A stretch of 64,000 bases of DNA from Simmondsia chinensis (taxonomy: Eukaryota; Streptophyta; Magnoliopsida; Caryophyllales; Simmondsiaceae), in contig JAGTTD010000010.1 of the NCBI GenBank assembly GCA_018398585.1, positions 19,094,005 through 19,158,004 on the forward strand, written 5' to 3'. The notes under the pieces were generated by a model that was not told the origin of the DNA, ran no database searches, and saw only the letters and a program-made list of their open reading frames with translations. Each line of letters opens with the position of its first letter. The first letter of the stretch is position 1. The translations under genes and the position numbers were made by a program. Of the stretch, positions 34,793-45,145 are shown one piece after another.

Positions 34793-37193
34793 TCTAATTA
34801 TATTCATAATAGGTGTGATATTAATATTAAGCATAATAAATATCATGAATAGAGTTGTGAATGAGAGAAATTGAGAATTTCAATAAAGGAAAGAATATCT
34901 TATTGGGTTATTAAAGAGTTTAATGACTAGATTGTCGATTCAACAAATTTAAATTGTTCAAGTTATGATTAATTTTAATTGCAGTAGTGGGAATATTATT
35001 CTAAATAATCTAATGAGATTAGATATTCAAATAGTTGAGTGATTTAGTTATATGCAATATCGGATTAAAAATCAAATAAGATTAGATGCTCGGCTAAGTG
35101 AAAATACTTGCATTATCACAAAGAATATCTAATGGGATTAGATATTCAATTTTGATCTAGCTAGATTAAGATCAAATCTAATTATTTATTTAAATAATAT
35201 ATAATATAAAAATTAATATATATATATATATATAGGGGACGTGCCCAGCACAATTATTTTAGTCTATAATTTTTTATTATTTAAATAATTTGAATTAAGT
35301 TAGGATGAGATCCTAATCATTTTTATGCAATAATCTAAAAAAGTTTAGAAAAATCTTTAATTAAATTTAATATTTACTTATTTAAAAAATATAATACATA
35401 AAAGATTTAAAAAAATTAAGGGAAGTGACGTGACCACTATTTTATTTATTATTTTTTAAAAATTAAATATAAATAAATAAATAAATTAATTAATTGGAAT
35501 GAGATTCTAATTAGGATTGTGTGATATTATTTCTTAAAGTGTTTGAAAAAGTAATTAATTAATCCAACCTTGTTAGGGCTTATGTTAAGTTATTTAAAAA
35601 TTTCTTCACATACCTAACATTATTTAAATATTTTAAAATTAAGTAATGTGGATGAAATTAAAAGGCCATGTAACTTCATGAAATAGTTGATTTCATTTAG
35701 TGGGAAAATTTTTCAAGTGGAAAAATTGGATTAGAAAATTCAATAGTTGAATTATTAAAAAGGAAAATTCTCATAATGTATCCAACAAGATTAGATTATG
35801 TAGGTTGGATAATTAAATGAACCTAATATGATTAGGGTTCTTCTTTAATAGTTAAATATAATTTAGACTATGATTCTAATAATTGATTATAAGATTATCA
35901 AACTTGAAAGAAAGATCCACCATTTAAATTTTCAAGTGGAAGCGAAGTTCGGGAGTTGATTCCTCATGGTCTCCGTTACCGGTCAAATAGTATAATGGAT
36001 AGGCGCTACTCCGTGAGGAGGGCATTTGTTCACGGGGTACATGGTTGGACTTCTTTAGCATACATAGAGATACGAGAAAGCAAACGCGGCCACGCTGTTG
36101 TAGAGTATCTTGTTGACTTGCACTAACGTCTAGGTAATGGTATACACTTGAATAGGATAGTAAATTAATCTCCTGGAGAGCATTGAGATCTTGTCTTAGA
36201 TGCTAAGGAAGAGACGGTGAATTAATTATATTTAGGAAACATTATTAAAAGAGAACAATTCTCACCTTACTGATAATCCGGGGCCATGCCACCGGGGAGC
36301 AATAGGCAGATTAGTTTGGTCATTGTAGCACATACAAGGAATGGTTAGCTGGATTCCATGCATTTTTGGTTTGCTAAAATTAACTAAAAGTTTCACTTGA
36401 CTCAAAACATCAATTGGGAGCGAGCTTTTACGTGAATGCTCACGACTTTTGTTGGGTGCGACTCCCCGCGGAGAGCACACATTTATAGAATACAAGGGTA
36501 GATCTCTTTTGATAGACTGAAGTGCAAGATAAGCGTGTGCGGCCACGCCACCGTGGAATACTTGGTGGACTTGTATGGATGTTAAGGTAGTGCTGTACGC
36601 TTGACTAGGTCTACATTAGCCTCCCCGAGGAGCTCTGTTGTATGACCTTCAAGGCTAAGGGTAAAGTGGTGTGTTAAATATGTTTAGTAAAGAGTTTACA
36701 AGATAACTTATTTATTGAGAAATGTTCTCACCCTTATGATATCTCAATTTGGCCTCGCCGTTGGGGAGTTTTAGGTAGTTCAGTTGGGTTGCCACTGCAA
36801 ACATGTAAGTGTTTGACTTTGAACTCCGATCTTTTATCATTTGCTAAAATTGAGAGAGTGATCCTGTAAGTTAAATGACTTTTTTATGTTCTTGATTTTA
36901 AACTAGTTGTTAAATCATACATTGTAATCAATACTGATACGCATGTTACTTGTCTATTTAGTTATGCCCACTGTGATTTAAAATGTTTAGTACATGTGGA
37001 GCATTATTAGATGCTCATAGTTCTGTGGTTTGCTGTTAGTGTATCTACTAGGTTGAAAAGAACGTTAGAAGGGTTAGACTAGACTAATAAGATAGGTAGA
37101 TGAAACATTTGGACATTAGATGTTAAATGTGTTCTAGTATCAGATATTTGAAAGAAGAGTTACATTAGAAAACTGATAGTATGAGAACAATCA
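34793..37193 (+). repeat. Copia internal leader, AT-rich, with ~455-bp direct repeats
   Basis: No gag or pol frame is visible. 34793-35930 is very AT-rich and contains an (AT)n tract near 35217-35236. Two diverged direct repeats, about 35930-36385 and 36386-36840, share the order CT.CC..G.GGAG.GCA, then GCGGCCACGC, then GAGTA-T-CTTG-TGGACTTG, then TC-CAATT-TTGGCC-GCC-GGGGAG-like ends. Such long non-coding leaders are common in large copia elements. The ORF at 36262-36546 minus is not supported. Confidence 0.5.
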
Positions 37194-37211
37194 TGAGAAA
37201 AAGCAAAAGCA
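37194..37211. other. 18-bp target site duplication of the 5S-SINE (left)
   Basis: AGAACAATCATGAGAAAA at 37194-37211 is repeated without mismatch at 37463-37480, on either side of the SINE. Confidence 0.95.
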
Positions 37212-37462
37212 AAAGCAACATACCCAGTGTCCCAAGAGCTCTCCCCTACTTAGGATTGGGGGGGGGGGGGGGGGGGGGGGGATGTAAGCAGCCTTGATCT
37301 TTTAGGGTATTACCCCTGAAAAGAGGCTGTTTCTGAGTGTCCTCAACCTGAAGGTGAGGACTTCTAAGGAGGTCATCCATCCGGGTGCTGCTCTCGTCGA
37401 AGCACGCTTAATTTCGGAGTTTGATTGGGATCCAGTGATGGCGTGTTGGCACCCTCTTTGGT
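37212..37462 (-). mobile_element. SINE with 5S rRNA-derived head and RTE-derived tail
   Basis: 251 bp on the minus strand. From the 5' end (37462), the first ~105 nt follow plant 5S rRNA: GGGTGCCAACACGCCA.., CTGGATCCCAATCA, ACTCCGAAATTAAGCGTGCTT, GACGAGAGCAG, then GGATGACCTCCT.AGAAGTCCTC. The A-box and C-box regions of the internal 5S promoter are recognisable. The rest (CAGGTTGAGGACACTC onward) matches the 3' end of the RTE LINE at 32181-33940, including GAAACAGCC, AAGGCTGCTTACATCC, a G/C homopolymer, and GGGAGAGCTCTTGGGACA, and ends in a TTGCTTTTGCTTTTGC repeat. A perfect 18-bp target duplication shows retroposition. Transcription by RNA polymerase III and use of RTE enzymes are inferred. 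Confidence 0.92.
37258..37281 (+). repeat. Poly-G tract (24 G) inside the 5S-SINE
   Basis: Run of 24 G at the position where the RTE tail normally has GGGTTGGGGGGTGGATG. The same site is expanded to 22 G at 59429-59450 and about 15 C (other strand) at 62183-62197. Confidence 0.9.
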
Positions 37463-37480
37463 AGAACAATCATGAGAAAA

Positions 37481-38077
37481 GATGTCATGAAAACTAAGGG
37501 AGGGGTGCACTTAGTGTAAATATCTATCTCAGGAATTAGGAACCTCTAGTAAGTAAAATAAAACCCGAATCAAAATAGTTTTTCTTTTATTAAAGCATTG
37601 GACATTAGCATTAAAATGGGATCACCTAGGTACTTAGAAACTGTTGTTGCCATGACTATAAAGCCAATATGAAAGCTATATGATATCTTGTCTCCTCTAG
37701 TTGTGACTAGAAAGTTGTTCACTAGTATTCTGGTGAATGGTTTTTCAATGTGGGTAAGTTAAAAAATGTAGTTTTTATTTTAAGCAACTATCTTAATGTA
37801 CCAGTCCTTTAGAAATTTAATTTCTATCTGCTATTCATTTTAAAATAGTTTTTGGAAAAATGGATTTATGATTAAGTAAATAAAATGTTTATTTCGAGGG
37901 TACATTAGTAGATAATTGACTTCTTTTAATCAACAATTACATTAATGGCAATTTATTAGTCTAATACAAGTTAGTATGTGTAACTATTAAAGAAAAGAAT
38001 ATCCTGAAAACCATATAGCATTTGAGTGGAACTTGATCTTAAATCACATTAGATTCATATGATTCAAAACTAGTTGG
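37481..38077. other. Unassigned copia interior
   Basis: AT-rich with no recognisable frame. It lies between the SINE and the segment shared upstream of the copia LTRs. Confidence 0.3.
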
Positions 38078-38258
38078 GTCAAATAGAAGTGGTGAAAATA
38101 ACATCACTTTCTTCCAGAGAGATTGCGAGCAAAATAAATGCATGAAGACATGTTATCTTTTAGCTTGGGCCACCCTAGAGATTGTGGGAAGCCCTATTGT
38201 GAATGCTACTCATTTAAACGGCTCTATGTAAAGGCTAGATGAAACCACCAGTGAATTA
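38078..38258 (+). repeat. Segment shared upstream of both copia LTRs, copy 2
   Basis: GGGTCAAATAGAAGTGGTGA to GATGAAACCACC, the counterpart of 30747-30945, immediately 5' of the LTR. Confidence 0.6.
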
Positions 38259-39393
38259 TGTAGGGAACATGATCCTAAAATATCCACTGTATGTAAATGT
38301 GGTGGTCTCTAGCCAATGAAGGTTCTCCTAACAATGTTTTACCTTTTTGATTGAGAACTTTGTTTTTGGATGTTTGTATTGTTGGTGCATAAATGGTACT
38401 GGAAATTCTTAGGAAAAAGAAAATTTACCCTAATGAGTTTATGAAACAAATGATGCACCAATTTTGAAGAAAGTACATTGACAATGAGTCAGACTCGCTT
38501 AGGTGGGTTTAACATAAAACAAAATTCTTGAATTACGATATCGAGGGAGAAACTTTTATGGAACAATTCGAGGGGTTCTAAAGTTCCAAACTTGAAAATA
38601 AAGTTTAGATGCTTTATCAAAACCCTAAACAGTGGCATCATAATTTGATTGTCCTTAGTCACGTATGAATTTGTTAATGATGACATTTGAATGTATGAAT
38701 ATGAGTGGCATTGGTGTTCTAAAAGTCCAAATAGTTAGTTTTAAATATTGAATAAATGAAATTATTTTATTTATTTATTATCTTAATATGTTTGACGAGT
38801 CAAAAATACATGTGATTGCTTTTTTAAAACATTCCATGAGAAGGACAATGTCCAAGATAATGTGTCAGGTTTGGTTTAATTGGTCAATGAGGTTGAACCA
38901 CAAATAGACTTAGATCAAACAAATGATATGTTGCTGAAGTATATGCTCGTAGCCGGTGATGAGTTTGGGCAACTTGTCTCATAAGACTAATATGATCCTT
39001 CAGATGACTTGTCTTGGTCATGTAGATAGAGATCTAAAAGTATTAGATTGGTCTTGTCCATATGATTAGAACACTGAGCAAGACCACCCGATGGACACAT
39101 GAGGTAATTACTAAGAAGATCTCGCGGTCTCGATAATTCCTCTCCGGAGACAATTGCAGTCTATAATCCAGGTATTTTTATTAACCTTCGTTTAAAGCTT
39201 TCCTTTCATTTTTGCAAATTTATTTATGCTTTTAAATCAATGTTTATTATACTTAGATATTCCATATTTTTTATGTTTATATTAGAACCGAGGTCCTATA
39301 GATTTAAAATTAATTAATTTTAAAGTTATTTCTGCTGTGCCTAATTGAATTAATTCCAAAAAAGTTTAGTTTTCAAAAAACAATTTCCCAACA
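38259..39393 (+). repeat. Shortened copia LTR
   Basis: Begins TGTAGGGAACATGATCC and ends TTTCCCAACA. Compared with 30946-34775 it matches to about 31551, skips roughly 0.9-1.1 kb, then matches again from about 34489 (ATCTCG.G.TCTCGAT.ATTCC). The skip falls after ACTGAGCAAGACC and looks like an internal deletion. A ~80-bp insertion around 38520-38680 is absent from the other copy. Confidence 0.75.
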
Positions 39394-39404
39394 ACATAAT
39401 CATG

Positions 39405-39960
39405 TTGATAATGCTTAATTTCAGCATGAGTGTGATTGATGTAAATGCCATGCTTCATATGAAAGACCTAAGTGAGGCCAATGTGATATTTGGTGTGAAA
39501 AGCACTACAACACTAGAAAGGTTTAACTCTTAACTATGTGGAAAAGTCCTTAGAGGGTTTGGTCACTTTGATGATGTTCTACATAATCTAAATGTTCACT
39601 TGAAAAGGAAAAAAAAAAAGAAAAAAGAAAAGAAATATTGCCATAAGCAGAATATGCTAAGATGTTAACTATCGTTTGCGTCTCGAAGTTCTTTAACCAA
39701 CAGTTAAGGTACTATTAAAGTACTATGGATTGGGTTTTACGTTGATGTAGACTCCCTGTTGTGATAAAGGGATATTGTGATGACAGATGGGTATCAGATA
39801 TTTATGAGAACTATTCTACTAATGGCCATGTGTTTAGGCTTAGTACTAGTGCCTCATCATGGGATTCTCCTCTCAAACCTACACTGTTGAATTGACCAAA
39901 GAGTTTAAGTTGACAGGTAGAAAATTTAAATGGGTTAGGTACTTAGTGTGAGACATTCCA
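39405..39960 (+). pseudogene. Ty1/copia RT-end and RNase H remnant
   Basis: Plus-strand frames give MLHMKDLSEANVIFGVK near 39450-39505, matching the copia RT phrase F.MKDLGEA..ILG.K. Next comes VLRGFGHFDD near 39550-39580. After a gap, YENYSTNGHVFRLSTSASSW near 39805-39865 matches the RNase H segment RSTSGYVF.L...ISW. A few stops and frameshifts are present. It lies directly after the shortened copia LTR, in an order not expected for a single intact element. Confidence 0.7.
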
Positions 39961-41487
39961 CTGTGTGGGTTTTATCAAGCACCCGAGAGCCTATGTGATA
40001 TATTGATTGACCATAATCTCTTGTGATTATTGTGGTTCCATTGATGTTCGCTAGTTATTTATAGCTCGCGTGTATTGATTATGGTGGAAATATTATTGTG
40101 ATTGTAATCTAAAATTAGTGCGGATAGTTTGATGATACTACCACTTGGCTTGAGAAACTTGATGATGAGTGGGTTGGCTTAATTTGAATAATAAAAGGCA
40201 CTTTATGGATTGTGGTCTTATGTAAACTAATTGGTGGTGGTTCAGTAGTGGAGCTAAAGTGATTAGGTTTCTCTCTTGTAATGATATTCTGCGGTATAAA
40301 ATTGTTTTGCCAACTATGTATACTTTGTATGTACTTGAGGTGGAGATGTAATTTATTGATATGATATGTACTCCACTATTATTTTATGCTCAATATAGTT
40401 GAAGTCGACAGGATGTGTTGATGGTTGTTTAATAGTTCGTCGAACGTGCCTCAATGTGGAGATAAGAGCAACCTGTGTTTATGTTGGCAATGGCCAACTA
40501 AAGCATCACTTTGTTTGCAATCAGTGTCATAATGCAAATTGTTAGGGTTAAGATTGATGCTAACCTACCCATAGTCTGTGAAAGATGGTGTGGGCAATCA
40601 TACCTAATGGGTTTGGCAAGCTAAGGGCATGTTGCCCTAGCCATGGTGGCAAAAGACACTTGATCTCACTTGAGCCTGCTAAGGAGTTAGACTATCTGAT
40701 AGATCCGCTAATTGAAAGACCTTTTGAGAAGGCAAGTGTTCATGCCTGTTAGAGCAAGAACATGTCTAAGGGCCTTTTAAAAAGACAAGATGTGAAACAG
40801 CTGAGGGAATGGGACTAAAAGCCCCTATGTTTGTCCTAATCCGGGCGGATACCCGACTTCGGAGTTAATCTCGATGTTCAATGGGTCAAACAAAGTCAGA
40901 GACCGGGAAATTTGTGATATCCACTCGAGCCCTTCCCATGTTTGTCGTGTAAGTGTTTCTAGGATCTATCGAATTTTCCATGATGGAGGTTGAGCTTAAT
41001 GCTTTTAATGTCATCCATCGCCCCTTGTGGTGGTGTGGGGCAGCACATGTGATGGACACACCTCTATTGCCATGATGTGAGGACGAGCCTTTGGCTCTTA
41101 ATGATAGCCTTTATTGGTATTGTAGGGCAGCGCACCTGATGGACTCACCTATGAGACTGTGGGGGCAAAAAGTCCTCCTGTCGAGAGTGTGGGCTTACAC
41201 TCTAGAGCAATTCTAATACCCGATTTCAGATTATTTTTAGGGACCTCATATGTCTTGATCGCAGAGTGCGTTTCAGCCTTGAGAAAGACATGAAAGGGTT
41301 CGGTATGTCTATACAATGACTGCTCATGTTCATGACCTTGTTTACCAATGGGTGGTTGTGGGAGACGCTTGGTCACTAGGTGTAGTTTCAAGTCCAAAAG
41401 ACAATGGCATTGTCAAGTGTGGGTCTCAATGCTCAATAACAATCTTTTTTTTTCCTTCCTTTCTCAAAATTGAACCATGTGAGTGAT
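39961..41487. other. Unassigned region
   Basis: No gene recognised. A GGGGCAGCACATGTGATGGA segment near 41037 recurs as GGGCAGCGCACCTGATGGA near 41125, an 87-bp-spaced duplication. It may be decayed retrotransposon interior. Confidence 0.35.
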
Positions 41488-42370
41488 TGTTGGAATTTGG
41501 GTGTGCTTTAATTTTGCAAGTCTTGTGTTTTGGCCCAATCCCACATTAAAATTATAGAGGAAGAGAGTCTAGTTTAAATACCCCCTTGTTCCATATACTT
41601 GGTAAAGTATTGTGAGCCTAGAGTGCGTTTTCTGAACCACACACTCGCGTGCATGCCTACTCCACCTCGTTGAGTGGACCGGCACGTCACAGTGCGATGT
41701 GGTGTGGTGTGGACTTTTTCCAACCCGGGCTTCTATTTTTTCAACCCTCGTATTTGTTTACGTTGTTGTAAAACAAACTCGTGCGGAATTCTTGTTGTTG
41801 GACTGTGCTCGAGCCCTTTGCTCGAGCTCGAGGGGTCTTCTTCAGTTGACCTCAAGGGTGCTACCTTAAGGAGTTGTCCAGTGTCTAGTCTCGAGGCCCG
41901 ATGCCACAAGCTCGTGCTCAAGTACTCATTTTTACCACATCTTTTCCCACCCTTTCGTTAACTTTTTTCTCCCATAACTGACCGGACCTATAGGCTCTTC
42001 GATATCCACCGCTTTCTTTATTTGAGGTGGATTCTTTGCCGTAATATATTCCTTAACAAACAAGGAATTCTCTCTATAAATACAATACCTTTGAGGTTTG
42101 CAAAAAATGCAATTCACTTACAAAAATACAAAACTTCTCCTTCTCCTTTACGACTTTCTTTTCTCTGTAAACATTCTCTCGTCCGTTACTGAGCAAATTG
42201 TGGCGTAATCCAACCCACTTCCCCAAAGTACACTGCCGAGGTGGATGCCGTCTTAACCTTTGGAGTTGGAGTATCGTTCATCCCATTGTAACTCTATGAG
42301 GGCAAAAACGACTTAGGGCAGAGGTGCAATCCTCGGCGCATCTATTCTTTACTCTTCTCTTCATTTCATT
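41488..42370 (+). repeat. LTR-like repeat A, right copy, cut by CACTA B
   Basis: Begins TGTTGGAATTTGG and follows the left copy (29018-29920) to CTTCATTTCATT, where the CACTA terminus starts at 42371. A TATA box (CTCTATAAATAC) lies near 42072-42084. The continuation found after this point in the left copy (CATGCCTTTGTTTTATGCC) was not found further right. Confidence 0.7.
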
Positions 42371-43136
42371 CACTACCAAAAAAGTGACCAATAGTAACAA
42401 ACTTGAAAAAATTTCTGTTATAATTGATTTACCAATAGCAACAAAAAATTTATTTTGTTGCAAATGCAAAATCTCATATAGAGCTGACCCCTTTTGTAAC
42501 AGAAAAACCAGTATGTTGTTATTGTATATGGCATTACCAACAGTACAGTTGTGTTTGTTGGTAATGATATTTTAATAAAAAAATTTTATATCTCATGAGC
42601 AAAGAAACGAATTTTCACTTCCCTCCAATACTACGTTTAAAAAAAAAATAAAAAATAATTTGTCAAAGACACATAGATAATTCAATTAAATTAATATTTT
42701 TGTCCTATAAATGCATTACATAAACTTAATATTGGTAAGTATTTGAAATTTTATGTCAATTCACAAAATTTTGGGTAAAAATTTTCCGCCAAAGCTCTAA
42801 ATTTTGGATACATAAAATTTCATTGACATTTTATTATAATACTTAAAATTGTTTTTCCCTAACCGCAGCACACTCTCTCTCTCGCGTGTGTTCTCTATCT
42901 CCCTCGTTTCTTCGCTCTCTCTCGCTCAATCGCTTGTCTCTTCGCTCTCTCTCTCTCTCTTGCTCGTCTCTTCTTTCTTTTTTTAAAAATTGTTTTGTGT
43001 CCCTATTGTAAGTCTAGTAGAGAGAAAGGGATTAACACTGTAAGTTTGACTCTGATGCGAAGTATTAATTTCATGATTCAATTTCCTTTGTAATGTAGTT
43101 TAATTTGCAGTTAATTGAGCGATTATACTAGGTTTA
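42371..43136 (+). mobile_element. CACTA B, 5' end
   Basis: CACTACCAAAAAAGTGACCA at 42371 is nearly the same terminus as CACTA A, followed by TACCAATAG/TTGGTAATG subterminal repeats to about 42570. An AT-rich stretch and a CT-rich leader with a (CT)n tract at about 42943-42960 follow, as in the promoter and 5' untranslated region of autonomous CACTA elements. At 43137 a gypsy LTR interrupts it. Transposase exons at 45146-45746 could be its 3' coding end. Confidence 0.75.
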
Positions 43137-43730
43137 TGTCACGATCCTAAGTTCGTGACTACAAATTCAAAGATCGAGGTGATCAAGAATATGGAGGTTA
43201 TGGAATTTAGAGTTAAGATGAGAGAAAGAAGGTAAAAGTTAGATGAGAAATAGAGAGAATTGAGACGGGAAAGAGAAGAGTTTAATTCATATTTGTTTGG
43301 ATGATCGATTACAAGTATAAGTCTCCTTATTTAAACTACTTACATCAATTCAAATGGAAAAGGTGGGAAATAACTGCCACAAGCAAAAAGGCGGGAAAGG
43401 GGAGGGGAGCGTGTTAGCTATAACCGCTTCTAGAGAGTTCTAGATTCTTCTATTACAATTCCTTTATTCTTACGTGGCTAATTAATTGAATTAATACCCA
43501 ATTTATATTTATTAATATCGGGTGTTAGTCCAATTAAGAATGGGCCACTACAAGTACTAATGGGCCGGACCTAAGGCAATGTCTTGACATCCACTGGCAG
43601 CGAACTGGGCCGTGCCTTGACAATCCTCTGGACCGGGCCTCAGCGAACCTCTGGCGCGAACCTTAGTGGACCCAGACACGAGCTAGAATGGACCCGTGAT
43701 AGTGCCTTCCTCATGAAACGATCCTTGTCC
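43137..43730 (-). repeat. LTR of chromodomain gypsy element
   Basis: On the plus strand it begins TGTCACGATCC, the complement of a typical GGATCGTGACA LTR end. It precedes the minus-strand chromodomain frame, so this would be the 3' LTR. The inner border is not clear, perhaps near 43690. A 5' LTR was not found, as the element is truncated at 44922. Confidence 0.65.
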
Positions 43731-44231
43731 TCAAAGATTGAAGAGGGGAAACTGCCTGCGTATGAAGGCCCAATCTTCCCATGTCTCCTCTGTCAAGTTC
43801 TTCCATTTGATCAGCACTTGTGCCACTCTCTTTTTGTCTCTTGTCACAGTTCGGTGTTGGAGTATCTCTTGAGGCATGACTTCAGGGTCCCCGTCTGAGT
43901 CACAATGTGGGAGCTCGTTACTGCCTTGAGCCCGTTGTCCAATCTTCCTTTTGAGCCTAGATACGAGGAAGACTGGGTGAATTTTGGCCCCTTCTGGTAG
44001 GCCCAACCTGTAAGCAATTGTCCCAATCTTGGCTAAGACTGGATAAGGACCATAGTAGCGAGCTTCCAGTTTCAAGTTCCTCCTTAGAGCCAAGGAAGTT
44101 TGACAGTACGGCTGAAGCTTGAGGTAGACTAAGTCCCCCACTTCAAACGTGCGTTCAGTCCTCTTTAAATCTGCCATTTGTTTGTAACGGTGCTCGGCTG
44201 CTTTCAGATTTTCCTTAAGAATATTGATCAT
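43731..44231 (-). pseudogene. Gypsy integrase C-terminus with chromodomain
   Basis: 166 codons. The first part has FEVGDLVYLKLQPY, ARYYGPYPVLAKIG, AYRLGLPEGAKIHPVFLVSRLK, the chromovirus integrase C-terminal (GPY/F) module. The end reads PQEILQHRTVTR, VLIKWKNLTEETWEDW, a chromodomain with its aromatic positions kept, as in Tekay/Del chromoviruses; this part directs insertion by binding chromatin. It is in frame with the upstream integrase core and separated from it by a single TGA at 44238-44240, so one substitution split the original polyprotein. Confidence 0.92.
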
Positions 44232-44237
44232 GTGACC

Positions 44238-44921
44238 TCATTCTGTGACAAAATCCTCCACATCAGGGGAAGTAGAGTGGCAAGGCACATCCCAGGCTAA
44301 GAGACGTGGCTCATACCCATACAAGGCCTTGAATGGTGAGGTCTTTAATGAGGAGTGGTAGTTGGTATTATACCAAAATTCCGCTAAAGGCATCCATTGG
44401 GCCCATAGCTTGGGCTTGAGGAGGGCCATGGCACGAATATAATTTTCTAGGCACTGGTTGACTCTCTCGGTCTGCCCATCAGATTGGGGGTGATAAGAGC
44501 TGCTCATAAGTAAGTTCATTCCAGCTAGACGCATAAGTTCCTTCCAGAATAGACTCAAGAAGGAGGAGTCCCTGTCTGAGACTATGTCCTTGGGCAAGCC
44601 ATGTAAACGGTAAACGTGGTCCAGGAAGAGCTGGGCCACTCTTGCTGCTGTATAAGGATGTGCCAAGGTCAAAAAATGGGCATATTTGCTGAAGCGGTCC
44701 ACCACGACTAAGATCACGTTCTTCCCTTGAGACCGAGGAAGGCCCTCAATAAAATCCAGGCTGATGCTGGACCAGGCCTGGTCTGAAACTGACAGGGGCT
44801 GAAGTAGGCCTGGGTATGGCACATGTTCCCCTTTTGTGCGTTGGCAAACGTCACAACTGTGCACCCATTCCTTGACACTGTCTCTGAGCTTGGGCCAGTA
44901 AAACATGCTCTTGACTTTCAT
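44238..44921 (-). pseudogene. Gypsy (chromovirus) integrase core
   Basis: 227 codons. It opens with FYWPKLRDSVKEWVHSCDVC, the second half of the His-Cys zinc module, then SLDFIEGLP (first catalytic Asp), VSDRDSSFLSLFWKEL (second Asp) and SYHPQSDGQTERVNQCLE (catalytic Glu), followed by EFWYNTNYHSSL. The catalytic triad is complete. The frame lacks the HHCC start, RNase H, RT, protease and gag because homology stops at 44922. It is the best-preserved coding stretch in the window, which suggests a comparatively recent insertion. Confidence 0.93.
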
Positions 44922-45145
44922 CTAGTGCATTTATGGATAAGGAAGTTTTTAGAGTGGGGGTATTTTTTTAAGTGATTTAAGTGAAAAAAATATAAGATAC
45001 AATTAAGTACTATAAATAAAATAGAGTTATTAACTTTATTTGACCTGAATTTTTCTTAATTCATTTAATTGATTTTCTATTAAGTTGGTTTGTGGCATGA
45101 CATTATAAATAAGGTATAACTTTTTACTTCATTTCTTTGATGTAG
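44922..45145 (+). other. Spacer between gypsy remnant and CACTA exons
   Basis: AT-rich; it ends in a pyrimidine-rich TTTCTTTGATGTAG that fits a 3' splice site for the exon at 45146. Probably CACTA B intron sequence. Confidence 0.5.

Noticed and set aside
35990..36035. Possible tRNA gene (GTATAATGGATAGG segment)
   Set aside because: Resembles part of a tRNA D-arm but no matching T-arm or acceptor stem could be placed.
37355..37455. A 5S rRNA gene
   Set aside because: Deletions relative to 5S, fusion to an RTE-derived tail, and flanking target duplications show a retroposed SINE, not a functional 5S gene or part of a 5S array.
41674..41961. 95-codon plus-strand frame
   Set aside because: Falls within LTR-like repeat A, and the other copy of the repeat does not keep it open.
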